Positions 16,305 to 25,041 of a DNA stretch of 64,000 nt are shown in pieces. The DNA comes from Chryseobacterium vrystaatense (GTDB lineage Bacteria; Bacteroidota; Bacteroidia; Flavobacteriales; Weeksellaceae): assembly GCF_000737765.1 (NCBI RefSeq), contig NZ_JPRI01000002.1:682001-746000 (forward strand), read 5' to 3'. The notes under the pieces were generated by a model that was not told where the DNA came from, ran no database searches, and saw nothing but the letters and a program-made list of their open reading frames with translations. Made by a program: the position numbers and the translations under genes. Numbering within the stretch: the first letter of the stretch is position 1; every line of letters starts with the position of its first letter.

Positions 16305-18575
16305 ATGATGGAGCTACAAAAATTTAATTATGACAATACTATCGTGCGTGCTTTTCTGTACGCGACCATCGTGTTTGGTATTGCAGGATTTATATTAGGG
16401 CTTACCACAGCTGTGATGCTTTTTTATCCTGAACTGCCGGAATTCCTTTTTGGCACAGATGATATGACGATTCAGAGTTTGAGAGAAGGAAATATTCAGG
16501 GGCTTATCAATTCACAGGGAATCTTAGGTTTTGGGAGAATCAGAATGATGCATACGAATACGGTGATTTTTGCATTTGTCTGCAATTCCTTTTTCTGTGC
16601 TACCTATTACAGTCTGCCAAGGCTGCTGAAGGCCCCGATGTACAGCGCTACCCTGTCATGGATTCATTTCTGGACATGGCAGATCATGATCGTGGCAAGC
16701 TGGATTACCTTTGCCATGGGCTTCAACAGCTCTAAAGAATATGCAGAGCACGAATGGCCACTGGATATCCTGCTCACTTTTTCCTGGATTATTTTCGGAA
16801 TCAATATGTTTGGAACGATTGCCAAAAGAAGGGTAAGACATTTATACGTCGCCATCTGGTTTTATATCGCGACATGGATTGGTGTTGCTTTACTGTACAT
16901 TATCAACAATCTGGAAGTCCCATTGAGTTTCTGGAAATCATATTCACTCTACTCGGGGGTTAAAGATGCTTTGATCCAATGGTGGTATGGTCACAATGCT
17001 GTTGCTTTCATCCTGACCACTCCTATTTTGGGGATGATGTATTATTTTCTTCCGAAAGCAGCCCAAAGACCTGTATTTTCCTATAAGCTTTCTATCATCC
17101 ACTTCTGGTCACTCATTTTTGTGTACCTCTGGGCCGGGCCTCATCATTTACATTATACGGCTATTCCGGCATGGACCCAAGCTGCTGCCACAGGATTTTC
17201 TATTATGCTGATCGCTCCGTCCTGGGGAGGTATGCTCAATGGCCTTTTAACCTTAAGGGGTGCCTGGGAAAAAGTAAGAGAAAATCCGGTCCTGAAATTC
17301 TTTGTAGTTGCTGTCACCTGTTATGGGATGGCTACTTTCGAAGGACCTCTTTTGGCGACTAAAACTTTAAATAAAATTGGTCATTATACGGACTGGGTCA
17401 TTGGTCACGTACATTTAGGTGCATTGGGCTGGAATGGTTTTATGGCATTCGGAATTGTCTATTATCTTGTTCCAATCATGTGGAAAACCAGATTATGGTC
17501 TGTGAAGCTTGCCAACTGGCATTTCTGGCTGGGTACGCTGGGTGTTTTATTTTACGTGGTTCCGATGTATATTTCCGGTTTTACCCAGGGACTGATGTGG
17601 AAACAGTTTAATCCGGACGGTACTTTGATGTATAAAAACTGGCTGGATACGGTGACTGCTATCATTCCTTACTATAAGATGAGGTTTCTTGGAGGCGCTT
17701 TTTATCTGACCGGTGGACTTCTGATGGTCGTCAATATTTTTAAAACCATAAGGCAGGGTTCTTTTCAAAAGGAAGTGTCTGCCGAAGCACCGGCGTTAGC
17801 CAGAATCAATGGCAGAAGAGCCGGAGAAGGTATTCACTTATGGCTCGAGAGAAAACCGTTTATCTTTTCGATAGGTGCCCTTTTCACTTTATCTATTGGA
17901 GGTGCCGCAGAGATCATTCCTACCATGACCATCAAAAAAAGTGTCCCTGCCATTTCGGCGGTTAAACCCTATTCTCCATTGGAACTGGAGGGACGTGATC
18001 TGTATATCCGTGAAGGCTGTAATGCCTGCCATTCCCAGATGATCAGACCTTTCCGGGATGAGATTGTGAGGTTTGAAGGTAAAAACGGGCAATATTCCAA
18101 AGCAGGCGAATTTGTCTACGACCACCCTTTTCTTTGGGGCTCAAAGAGAACGGGACCCGATCTCCACCGTGAAGGAGAAAGAAATCCTGACTCCTGGCAT
18201 CTCAAGCATATGTACAATCCAAGATCAACGTCGCCGGGTTCTATCATGCCGCGTTTCCCATGGCTGATCACCAACAAACTGGACCGTTCCCAAATGCTCA
18301 GCAAAATGAAACTGATGAAAAAATCATTTGATGTTCCTTATACCAAAGCTCAGATCGACTCAGCGAATGCGTGGGCTGACAGCCAGGCTTCGGGTATTGT
18401 GAAAAGGATCTACGAAGAAGCCGCTGATATTAAGGAACAGATAGAAAAGGAAAAAGCACTTAAAGGAAATCAGTTTGTTCCTATGGAAAAAAGAGAAATT
18501 GTCGCGATGATCGCTTATCTGCAGAGATTGGGAACGGATATTAAGACGACGGAAGTGAAAACTGCGGGGAATTAA
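16305..18575 (+). CDS. ccoNO: cbb3-type cytochrome c oxidase, fused CcoN-CcoO
   Basis: 756 residues, a CcoN-CcoO fusion as is usual in Bacteroidota. The N-terminal part (about 1-500) has some 12 membrane segments with the heme ligand His in RIRMMHTNTV, the CuB/heme region HNAVAF, GPHHLHY and GHYTDWVIGHVHLGALGWNG. The C-terminal CcoO part (about 525-756) has one anchor and the heme c site CNACHSQMIRPF near residue 573, plus GPDLHREG. It reduces oxygen at low concentration and pumps protons. CcoP, CcoQ, CcoS and CcoG are absent next to it, so it is probably a second, stand-alone copy. Confidence 0.93.
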   Translation: MMELQKFNYDNTIVRAFLYATIVFGIAGFILGLTTAVMLFYPELPEFLFGTDDMTIQSLREGNIQGLINSQGILGFGRIRMMHTNTVIFAFVCNSFFCATYYSLPRLLKAPMYSATLSWIHFWTWQIMIVASWITFAMGFNSSKEYAEHEWPLDILLTFSWIIFGINMFGTIAKRRVRHLYVAIWFYIATWIGVALLYIINNLEVPLSFWKSYSLYSGVKDALIQWWYGHNAVAFILTTPILGMMYYFLPKAAQRPVFSYKLSIIHFWSLIFVYLWAGPHHLHYTAIPAWTQAAATGFSIMLIAPSWGGMLNGLLTLRGAWEKVRENPVLKFFVVAVTCYGMATFEGPLLATKTLNKIGHYTDWVIGHVHLGALGWNGFMAFGIVYYLVPIMWKTRLWSVKLANWHFWLGTLGVLFYVVPMYISGFTQGLMWKQFNPDGTLMYKNWLDTVTAIIPYYKMRFLGGAFYLTGGLLMVVNIFKTIRQGSFQKEVSAEAPALARINGRRAGEGIHLWLERKPFIFSIGALFTLSIGGAAEIIPTMTIKKSVPAISAVKPYSPLELEGRDLYIREGCNACHSQMIRPFRDEIVRFEGKNGQYSKAGEFVYDHPFLWGSKRTGPDLHREGERNPDSWHLKHMYNPRSTSPGSIMPRFPWLITNKLDRSQMLSKMKLMKKSFDVPYTKAQIDSANAWADSQASGIVKRIYEEAADIKEQIEKEKALKGNQFVPMEKREIVAMIAYLQRLGTDIKTTEVKTAGN

Positions 18576-18705
18576 TAAAGACCGTTTTTAATATGGGTGC
18601 AAGCTCATAGCGCCAATAGGTACCAGCGGATTTGTTTTATAAATAAATAATATGGGTTGAACCTCTTCTGTATTAAAGTCATTCCCTGACAGAATAAAAT
18701 AAAAA

Positions 18706-18740
18706 CAGGCCGTCTCAGATTTGTTAGACGGCCTTATTTT
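18706..18740 (+). terminator. Terminator downstream of ccoNO
   Basis: AGGCCGTCT (18707-18715) pairs with AGACGGCCT (18726-18734), followed by TATTTT. It lies about 130 bp after the ccoNO stop. Confidence 0.75.
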
Positions 18741-18852
18741 GCCGAATAAGTTTTGCCCGACCTTCCCCAACTGGCTCGAGGGACTTATGAACTGGGTAGC
18801 GGACATTTGAAACAGATCCTATCCTACTTCGATAATGAATACCACCTCACCT

Positions 18853-18922
18853 TTCATTATTCATTTTTCACTATTCACTTTTCAATATTCACTATTCATT
18901 CTTCATTCTTCTTTATTCTTTT
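18853..18922. repeat. Degenerate heptanucleotide array, TTCNNNN x10
   Basis: Ten consecutive 7-base units beginning TTC: TTCATTA, TTCATTT, TTCACTA, TTCACTT, TTCAATA, TTCACTA, TTCATTC, TTCATTC, TTCTTTA, TTCTTTT. The period is exact while the last four positions vary. It lies about 80 bp upstream of a lipoprotein gene. Similar arrays with other core words occur in the nuo operon. Confidence 0.8.
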
Positions 18923-18999
18923 TTTCATCAATTCAATACTCACAGCAAAGAGAGATACCTATTTTCATTAACTTTACGATCATTAAAACTTGTATATAA

Positions 19000-19266
19000 A
19001 TGAAAAACAAAACATTGAAATTAGCTTTAGCATCATTACTCATCGTAAGTGCCGTTTCGTGCGCTGGAGAAAATGATGAAGTCAATGACTTCCAAAACAA
19101 AGAAACAGCCATCTCAAAAAGAGAAACCGCAAAAGAGAACGAAGTTGCTAAAAACATCAACCCTTTAGGAACTCCTTCATCAACACAAAAATCAGTTGAC
19201 GGAACAACAGGTCATCAGCCGCCAGACGAAACCATTGATCCTACAAAACCAGACAGACCCAAGTAA
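19000..19266 (+). CDS. Small lipoprotein
   Basis: 88 residues. Signal peptide KNKTLKLALASLLIVSAVSC with lipobox AVSC, then a short hydrophilic, Lys/Glu/Thr-rich tail ending PPDETIDPTKPDRPK. No domain is recognised. A degraded partial copy of its 3' half and terminator lies at 21949-22190, so the gene was duplicated. Monocistronic with its own terminator. Confidence 0.7.
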   Translation: MKNKTLKLALASLLIVSAVSCAGENDEVNDFQNKETAISKRETAKENEVAKNINPLGTPSSTQKSVDGTTGHQPPDETIDPTKPDRPK

Positions 19267-19578
19267 GATACCTATTCTTTCCTGCACGAGAGCTCTACTC
19301 GAGTCTATGCAGATATACCTATTCCAGGAAATTCTTTCCTGGATTTTTTTGTGCTCAAAAACATCTACGGGAATAATTAGCAGCAGAACTTATTTTTCAT
19401 TCAACCCATTACAACTACAAGATTTAATACCTTTTGAGAAGAGTGAATGTAATAGACAACACAGCCCGTCCAATGGAATCTGTCATAGGCATATCTCCAA
19501 CATTCAGAGTCTGTTAAATTTCAGGCAGGTTCTCCCTATTTTAAAAATTTAATATATATTTATATCTAAAATAGACAC
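19267..19578. other. Intergenic region before the antiporter gene
   Basis: After the lipoprotein terminator (19322-19350) nothing recognisable is seen except AT-rich DNA with TATATATTTATAT just before the antiporter start, which may hold its promoter. Confidence 0.4.
19322..19350 (+). terminator. Terminator after the small lipoprotein
   Basis: TCCAGGAAA pairs with TTTCCTGGA across TTC, followed by a run of seven T. A mutated copy of the same hairpin recurs at 22164-22190. Confidence 0.8.
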
Positions 19579-21156
19579 ATGTTAGAAAATTTCGAATTTT
19601 ATCTTTTCCTGGTTCTGCTCATTACCATGCTTATTATGCTGGCGAAAAAAATTCAGGTGGCCTATCCTGTTTTGCTTGTGTTGGCGGGACTTTTAATAAG
19701 TTTTATTCCCGGAGTACCCACCATAAAAATAGAACCCGAATTAATATTCATCATTTTTCTACCCCCTTTATTATATGAAGCCGCCTGGTCAACCTCGTGG
19801 AAAGAACTGTGGCGGTGGCGCAGAATTATTTTCAGTTTTGCCTTCGTCGTTGTGTTTTTTACCGCCTTATCCGTTGCCGTTTTCGCCAATTATTTTATCC
19901 CTGGATTTTCCTTAGCGCTGGGGTTTTTATTGGGTGGTATTGTTTCTCCACCCGATGCGGTAAGTGCCGGAGCGATTTTAAAATTTGTAAAAGTTCCGAA
20001 AAGACTGGCGTCCATTCTCGAAGGAGAAAGTCTGCTGAATGACGCTTCTTCGTTAATCATTTTCCGGTTTGCCATGATTGCTGCAGCAACCGGACAGTTT
20101 GTATGGCATGAAGCAGCCGGAAGTTTTGTGTGGATGTGCATTGGCGGTGTAGGAATCGGACTTGCCATTGCCTATATTTTTCTGAAAATGCACAAGATTT
20201 TACCCACCGATTCAAACACCGATATTCTGCTCACTTTTATTGCTCCCTTTTCGATGTATCTGGCGGCAGAACAGCTTCACGCTTCCGGAGTTTTGGCGGT
20301 GGTAAGCGGCGGTTTATTTCTCTCCTACCGCAGTCACGATTTTTTGAGCAGTGCTTCCAGAATACGTACCGTAACCGTTTGGGAAAGTTTTTGTTTTTTA
20401 CTGAATGGCATTGTTTTCATGCTCATTGGTTTAGATTTGCCCGAGATCGTTTCCGGTTTAGGGGACACCGATATTTATACGGCCATCGGTTATGGAGTTG
20501 CGGTGACCGCAGTTCTGGTTGTGGTTAGAATTTTCGCAGGCTATGCCGCGGTGATTACCACTCTTATTATGAGAAACTTCATCACTGTTGCCGATGCACA
20601 GTCTCCCGGCTGGAAAACGCCTATGATCATTGGCTGGACCGGAATGAGAGGTGTAGTCTCTTTAGCTGCAGCCCTTTCCATTCCCCTGACTTTAGATGAT
20701 GGAACCCCTTTCCCGCAAAGAAATCTGATCCTGTTCATCACCTTTGTCGTGATTCTTTTAACACTGCTTGTTCAGGGGCTTACCCTCCCCTTTTTATTGA
20801 AAAAATTCCCACCCATAGACCGGGACTTTGTGAAAAGCGAAAAGGAAATCGATTACGAAATCCAGAACAATCTCGCTCAGGTAGCCATTGATAAAATCCG
20901 CAGCAGCTATGCTCACAAAATAGAAAGCTTCCCCGCGTTGAAAGATCAGTTACAGCAATATGAAAACCAGTTGAGCAGTTCCGAAATCATTATTAATTAC
21001 GTTGAATACCGAAATATCTACATCGACATTCTCGAAACCCAAAGAACCTGGCTTATCCATAAAAACCGCGAAGAACTTTTGCTGGACGAAGAAATCATCA
21101 GAAAACATCTTCGCCTGCTGGATCTTCAGGAGGAAAAATTGAATATGAAGAGTTGA
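19579..21156 (+). CDS. Na+/H+ antiporter, CPA1 family
   Basis: 525 residues. About 12 membrane segments fill residues 1-405, with the CPA1 signatures FLPPLLYEAAW, GGIVSPPDAVSAGAI (ion-binding Asp) and ILEGESLLNDASSLI; GWTGMRGVVSLAAALSIP follows near residue 350. A hydrophilic cytoplasmic tail of about 120 residues (coiled and Glu/Arg-rich) may be regulatory. It exchanges sodium, possibly potassium, for protons at the inner membrane. Monocistronic. Confidence 0.92.
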   Translation: MLENFEFYLFLVLLITMLIMLAKKIQVAYPVLLVLAGLLISFIPGVPTIKIEPELIFIIFLPPLLYEAAWSTSWKELWRWRRIIFSFAFVVVFFTALSVAVFANYFIPGFSLALGFLLGGIVSPPDAVSAGAILKFVKVPKRLASILEGESLLNDASSLIIFRFAMIAAATGQFVWHEAAGSFVWMCIGGVGIGLAIAYIFLKMHKILPTDSNTDILLTFIAPFSMYLAAEQLHASGVLAVVSGGLFLSYRSHDFLSSASRIRTVTVWESFCFLLNGIVFMLIGLDLPEIVSGLGDTDIYTAIGYGVAVTAVLVVVRIFAGYAAVITTLIMRNFITVADAQSPGWKTPMIIGWTGMRGVVSLAAALSIPLTLDDGTPFPQRNLILFITFVVILLTLLVQGLTLPFLLKKFPPIDRDFVKSEKEIDYEIQNNLAQVAIDKIRSSYAHKIESFPALKDQLQQYENQLSSSEIIINYVEYRNIYIDILETQRTWLIHKNREELLLDEEIIRKHLRLLDLQEEKLNMKS

Positions 21157-21291
21157 TGTTTTGAAGGTATTGAAAATGTGATGTTATGATTTTTTTTATG
21201 TTTAGAAACTAAATTTCATATTTTTAATGGGTGTGAAAAATAGGGAGGTTTAGCAAAAAGAAATTACCTTGGGCCTCAATTAGATTAAATT

Positions 21292-21627
21292 ATGAAAATA
21301 TTTATTTTTTGTAGTTTTATGATTTTGGTATCTTCTTGTGGAGAACCTGATTGTAATAATGTGAAAAAAGCATACTATCCCGAAGATTATAATTTGATAG
21401 TTGAAGAAGCAAGTATAGATAACACATGGATAAAAGTGAGAGGTTCTGTTCCCATAACCAACAAAAAATCAAATATTATGGTGCATAATAATTGGATTGA
21501 CGATTTGAATGAAGTTGAAGTCGGAGATACAATAATTAAGAGAAAGGGAAATCTGGAACTTGCTGTTCATAAAAAAGATACTATTATCAGGCATGATTGG
21601 TATTGCAGAGGAAAGGCTTATAAGTAA
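21292..21627 (+). CDS. Small hypothetical lipoprotein
   Basis: 111 residues with a short signal peptide and lipobox VSSC (Cys16), followed by a hydrophilic beta-rich region containing two further Cys (PDCNN; WYCRGKAYK). The family is not recognised. AT content is higher than in the neighbouring antiporter gene. It has its own terminator and lies at the left edge of the accessory island. Confidence 0.65.
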   Translation: MKIFIFCSFMILVSSCGEPDCNNVKKAYYPEDYNLIVEEASIDNTWIKVRGSVPITNKKSNIMVHNNWIDDLNEVEVGDTIIKRKGNLELAVHKKDTIIRHDWYCRGKAYK

Positions 21628-21656
21628 GTTGAATGATCTATTCTAAAACGATCATC

Positions 21657-21693
21657 AAAAAATAAAAGCGGAATTTCTTCCGCTTTTATTTTT
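21657..21693. terminator. Terminator, possibly bidirectional
   Basis: AAATAAAAGCGGAA pairs with TTCCGCTTTTATTT around TTTC, with a T-run on one side and an A-run on the other. Confidence 0.85.
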
Positions 21694-21696
21694 TGA

Positions 21697-21948
21697 GGGA
21701 GTGTCTCATCCCAAAAATAAGTTGACATAAAACCGACTTATTTATGAAAAAATAAGAAATAAACAGAGAAAAGCAAACGCAAAGTGACTACATAATGGCT
21801 TTTAAATTGAGTGTTATCTATTAGGTTGAAGAAGTTGATTTAACCTACAAGCAGGCTCAGATGCAGTATGGGATTCACGGGAGGAGTACGGTTTTGGTTT
21901 GGTTATGGAGATTTGTAAGTTAGATTCGAGAAAACCAAAGATTCATAT
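21697..21948 (+). mobile_element. Left-end remnant of an IS3-like insertion sequence
   Basis: Starts with an IS-end-like sequence (GAGTGTCTCATCCC followed by AAAAATAAGTTGACA) and contains the start of a transposase OrfA: MAFKLSV, then after a stop VEEVDLTYKQAQMQYG, IHGRSTVLVWLWRF and, in another frame, GKLDSRKPKI. The stop and a one-base frameshift destroy it, and no second end is present. The helix-turn-helix wording GI.GRSTV..WL..FG is typical of IS3-group OrfA proteins. It joins directly onto a truncated lipoprotein copy. Confidence 0.65.
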
Positions 21949-22108
21949 TATATCCAATTCTAAAGAAACAGCAAAAGATAAAGAGGTTACTAAAAATATG
22001 AACACTGTAGGAAATCCTTCATCAACGCCAAAATCAGTTGACGGAACAACTGGCCCTCTGCCGCCAGATGAAACAATTGATCCAACAAAACCAGACAGAT
22101 CGCAGTAA
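21949..22108 (+). pseudogene. Truncated copy of the small lipoprotein gene
   Basis: The frame reads SKETAKDKEVTKNMNTVG and then KSVDGTTG and PPDETIDPTKPDRSQ, matching the C-terminal half of the lipoprotein at 19000-19266. The signal peptide and lipobox are missing because the IS remnant has replaced the 5' half. An open frame runs through from 21899, but it begins inside the IS sequence and is unlikely to be a real gene. Confidence 0.7.
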
Positions 22109-22163
22109 GATTTTGTCTTTCTTTCTGCACGAGCATCCCGCTCGTACAAACACATATATATTC

Positions 22164-22190
22164 CAGGAAATTCTTTCGTGGATTTTTATT
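22164..22190 (+). terminator. Decayed copy of the lipoprotein terminator
   Basis: TCCAGGAAATTCTTTCGTGGA plus a T-run repeats the hairpin at 19322-19350 with one stem mismatch. Confidence 0.55.
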
Positions 22191-22364
22191 TTCAATAGAT
22201 TGCGAACTGATAAGAATTGAACTTTAAGAATATAGTTGTGAGTGGTTGCAAACTCCTAAACAAATTTAAATTTGTGGATCAAAAATCAACAAAATTAATA
22301 ATCATATTTTCCCTTTAGTTTTTTTAATCGTTTCTTGATTAGAATCAAATAAAGTAATATTCTG

Positions 22365-22372
22365 TATATTTG
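22365..22372 (+). promoter_or_regulatory. -7 promoter box for the hxs operon
   Basis: TATATTTG fits TAnnTTTG and lies 19 bp before the hxsA ATG. A clear -33 element at the usual distance is not seen. Confidence 0.45.
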
Positions 22373-22391
22373 AGTTTAATAGAACTAATAC

Positions 22392-23183
22392 ATGAAATTA
22401 ATTAATCGACTACAAGCTTTAAAAGAAAGAACCTTAGCCGTACTTATAAGTTCAATAGCAAGCGTTTCTCATGTAGATGCCAAAGATGTAAAAATCTTTG
22501 AAGTAAACAATTCAAAAAAAGATATTGAAGAAAATAAAAAAATATTAAGACCGAAATTAATCTTAAAGTTAAACTTTAGTCCTAATGGTGAACATAAGGC
22601 GATGATGCATACTTCCCATAGATCTCATTCATCACATAGGTCCCACTCTTCTCATTCATCACATTATTCATCTTCCTACAGTAGAGGATCTTCAAGCTAT
22701 GGAAGCGGTTCATCAAGTTACGGAAGTGGCTCTTATAATAACACACCATCATATACACCATCCTACACTCCACCAGCTCCAAAAAAATCATCTCTACCAA
22801 GTACTTTTTATGGTTTTGATAATAGTTATTCAACTAATACAAAGAAAAGTACTACTAAAACAAAGAATAGCGCTAAAAACAAAAAAAAACACTCTTCAAG
22901 TAACGGTATATACAGCCCAGATTTAAGTTCCACTTATAATAATAGTTATCCAACATTAGATATATATTATTTGGGAAGTAGAATTCTTTTCAAAGGTCTT
23001 GAAGGAAGTGATGTTGAAGAGTTACAAAAAAAATTAAAAAAACTTGGTTATGATATAATTGTTTCTGGTTATTTTGGAGATAAAACCGAAAAAGCAGTCA
23101 TCAATTTCCAACAAAACAACGAATTGAAACCAGATGGGAGAGTTGGCTCCAAAACCATAGAAATCATTAACATTAAACTATGA
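22392..23183 (+). CDS. hxsA: His-Xaa-Ser repeat protein HxsA
   Basis: 263 residues; probable substrate of the His-Xaa-Ser system. Residues 73-93 are seven unbroken H-x-S triplets (HTS, HRS, HSS, HRS, HSS, HSS, HYS), followed by Ser/Gly/Tyr-rich and Pro-rich stretches. The C-terminal 65 residues (GSDVEELQKKLKKLGYD, GYFGDKTEKAVINFQQNN) are a peptidoglycan-binding type 1 domain. The N-terminus has a weak hydrophobic stretch, so export is likely but not certain. Its stop overlaps the hxsD start (ATGA). The chemistry of the modification is not known. Confidence 0.9.
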   Translation: MKLINRLQALKERTLAVLISSIASVSHVDAKDVKIFEVNNSKKDIEENKKILRPKLILKLNFSPNGEHKAMMHTSHRSHSSHRSHSSHSSHYSSSYSRGSSSYGSGSSSYGSGSYNNTPSYTPSYTPPAPKKSSLPSTFYGFDNSYSTNTKKSTTKTKNSAKNKKKHSSSNGIYSPDLSSTYNNSYPTLDIYYLGSRILFKGLEGSDVEELQKKLKKLGYDIIVSGYFGDKTEKAVINFQQNNELKPDGRVGSKTIEIINIKL

Positions 23184-23545
23184 GAAACATAAAATATAAT
23201 GATGCAAAATTGAGTTTTATAATAGATAAAAACCTATATAGTGAAACTGTTGTATATAAATGCTTTTATTGGTATTTAAACGATTATGAATTTGATATAA
23301 ATCCTTCAGAAAGTTTTTATCAAATTACTTTAATCAATAAAACCTTAATGAAATTTGATGAGGAAGAATTAATTTGTAGGATAAAAAATGATTTGGCTGA
23401 TTTTAAATTAAGAGAAATTATTAATTACGAAACTCAAAATATAAAGGAATTAATAATAGCAAAAGCTTTATCAAATTATGAGGAAGAATATACCATTTCC
23501 ACTGATGTAAGCGATCCTATTGGATTTGATCCTAAATCCTTTTAA
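23180..23545 (+). CDS. hxsD: His-Xaa-Ser system protein HxsD
   Basis: 121 residues, acidic and soluble. It contains DLADFKLREIINYET near residues 73-87, matching the 'LLNDYxLRE' signature by which the HxsD family is named. It overlaps hxsA by 4 bp and is followed 5 bp later by hxsB, as in other hxs loci. Its role is unknown; small proteins at this position often present the precursor to the radical-SAM enzymes. Confidence 0.82.
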   Translation: MRNIKYNDAKLSFIIDKNLYSETVVYKCFYWYLNDYEFDINPSESFYQITLINKTLMKFDEEELICRIKNDLADFKLREIINYETQNIKELIIAKALSNYEEEYTISTDVSDPIGFDPKSF

Positions 23546-23550
23546 CCACA

Positions 23551-25041
23551 ATGAATACACCTGAAAAGTTATCAAGAAAGTTTAAAGATGAGAACTATTA
23601 TTCCAATAGTAATAAATATTTTTTACTTCCTTTTCGTTTTTTGAGGATTAATCAAGATCATGAACTTCTAGCCAATGATATTGGTGATTTTGTTATAGCT
23701 CCCGTAGGTACGGTAAATAAAATCGTAAGTAAAACTTTTTCAAAGTATGATAATTCCGAATTATATTATGATCTAATATCTAATTTTATAATTTCTGAAA
23801 ATCAAGTTCCAGATCTATTACCTATTTTAGAAGCTAGGTATCGAACGAAAAAGTCTTTCCTCGATACTTTTACCTCTTTACATATTTTTGTAATCACGCT
23901 TAGATGTGAGCATAGTTGTCATTATTGTCAGGTCTCACGGGTTACTGAAAATCGCGATGCTTTTGATATGTCATTTTCAGATATTGATGAGGGAATTAAA
24001 ATTATGATGCAGTCTCCAAATCCAGAAATTACCATGGAATTCCAAGGAGGAGAAGCGTTATTGGCGTTTGACAAAATTCAATATGCTGTAAATAGAGCAA
24101 TTACAGCTGCGCAAGTATTTAACAAAAATATTTCGTTCGTTATCTGTACCAATCTTGCTCCTATAAATGATGAAATTTTAGATTTTATAGATGAAAATAA
24201 CATATTAGTCTCAACCTCTTTAGATGGTCCGGATTTTATTCATAATAAAAACAGACGACGTCCTGGCAATAACAGTTACGAAATTACTATTGATGGCATT
24301 AATAAGTGCAGAAACAAACTGGGACACGACAGGGTTTCAGCTTTAATGACAACATCTACGTTTTCATTACAACATCCAGAAGAAATAATTGATGAGTATT
24401 TAAAACAAGGGTTTGGAAATATATTTTTACGTCCAATCAGTCCTTATGGATTTGCAAAATATAATCCTAAGAAAAATCATTATTTCGTCGAGGAATTTTT
24501 GGAATTTTACAAAAAAGGCCTAGCATATATATTGGATTTGAATAAGAAAGGACACAGTATTGTTGAAGATTATGCTTCAATAATTTTGAAGAAAATTTTC
24601 ATGCCATTTCCTATTGGATATGTTGACTTACAATCACCTGCTGGTTTGATAAATAGTGTCATTGTATTCAACTATGATGGAAATATATATGCAACTGATG
24701 AAGCTCGTATGTTAGCCGAGAATAATGATTTTACATTTAAATTAGGAAAATTAGGTATTAACAGTTACAATGAAATATTTTATGGAGACACTGCTTTAGC
24801 AATATCTGACGTTTTTACTAATGAATCTCTTGCTGGTTGTAGTGATTGTGCATTTCAGACATATTGTGGAGCAGATCCTGTTCTTAATCATGCTACTCAG
24901 GGAGATATGTATGGATTTAGACCTACAAATATTTTTTGTAAAAAGAACAAAGAGATTATTCGTCATTTATTTGAATTAATGATAGAAGATAAAAATAATG
25001 AGAGAATTTTTAAAAGTTGGATAACAGGATATACTTTATGA
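23551..25041 (+). CDS. hxsB: Radical SAM maturase HxsB
   Basis: 496 residues. The radical SAM cluster motif CEHSCHYC gives Cys119, Cys123 and Cys126; MEFQGGEALLAFD follows as the SAM-binding GGE motif. The C-terminal Cys-rich region (GCSDCAFQTYCGADPV and a later FCKKN) resembles a SPASM/twitch domain that holds extra Fe-S clusters. In HXS loci it is paired with HxsC and is expected to modify HxsA. Overlaps the hxsC start by ATGA. Confidence 0.92.
   Translation: MNTPEKLSRKFKDENYYSNSNKYFLLPFRFLRINQDHELLANDIGDFVIAPVGTVNKIVSKTFSKYDNSELYYDLISNFIISENQVPDLLPILEARYRTKKSFLDTFTSLHIFVITLRCEHSCHYCQVSRVTENRDAFDMSFSDIDEGIKIMMQSPNPEITMEFQGGEALLAFDKIQYAVNRAITAAQVFNKNISFVICTNLAPINDEILDFIDENNILVSTSLDGPDFIHNKNRRRPGNNSYEITIDGINKCRNKLGHDRVSALMTTSTFSLQHPEEIIDEYLKQGFGNIFLRPISPYGFAKYNPKKNHYFVEEFLEFYKKGLAYILDLNKKGHSIVEDYASIILKKIFMPFPIGYVDLQSPAGLINSVIVFNYDGNIYATDEARMLAENNDFTFKLGKLGINSYNEIFYGDTALAISDVFTNESLAGCSDCAFQTYCGADPVLNHATQGDMYGFRPTNIFCKKNKEIIRHLFELMIEDKNNERIFKSWITGYTL

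Larger units (their letters stand above)
18576..18999. other. Intergenic region with terminator and period-7 repeat
   Basis: No gene is supported. It contains the ccoNO terminator (18706-18740) and a heptad array (18853-18922), listed separately. The short open frames here lack start signals and family resemblance. Confidence 0.5.

Noticed and set aside
21899..22108. Open frame of 69 codons as an independent gene
   Set aside because: It begins inside the IS remnant and its second half is the tail of the lipoprotein gene at 19000; it lacks a signal peptide and start region.
22260..22275. 16-bp perfect palindrome ACAAATTTAAATTTGT as an operator for hxs
   Set aside because: It lies about 90 bp upstream of the promoter box and is a simple AT palindrome; no second copy or regulator gene is seen.
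22582..22833. Minus-strand frame opposite hxsA
   Set aside because: It mirrors the His/Ser-rich coding repeat and has no supporting motif.
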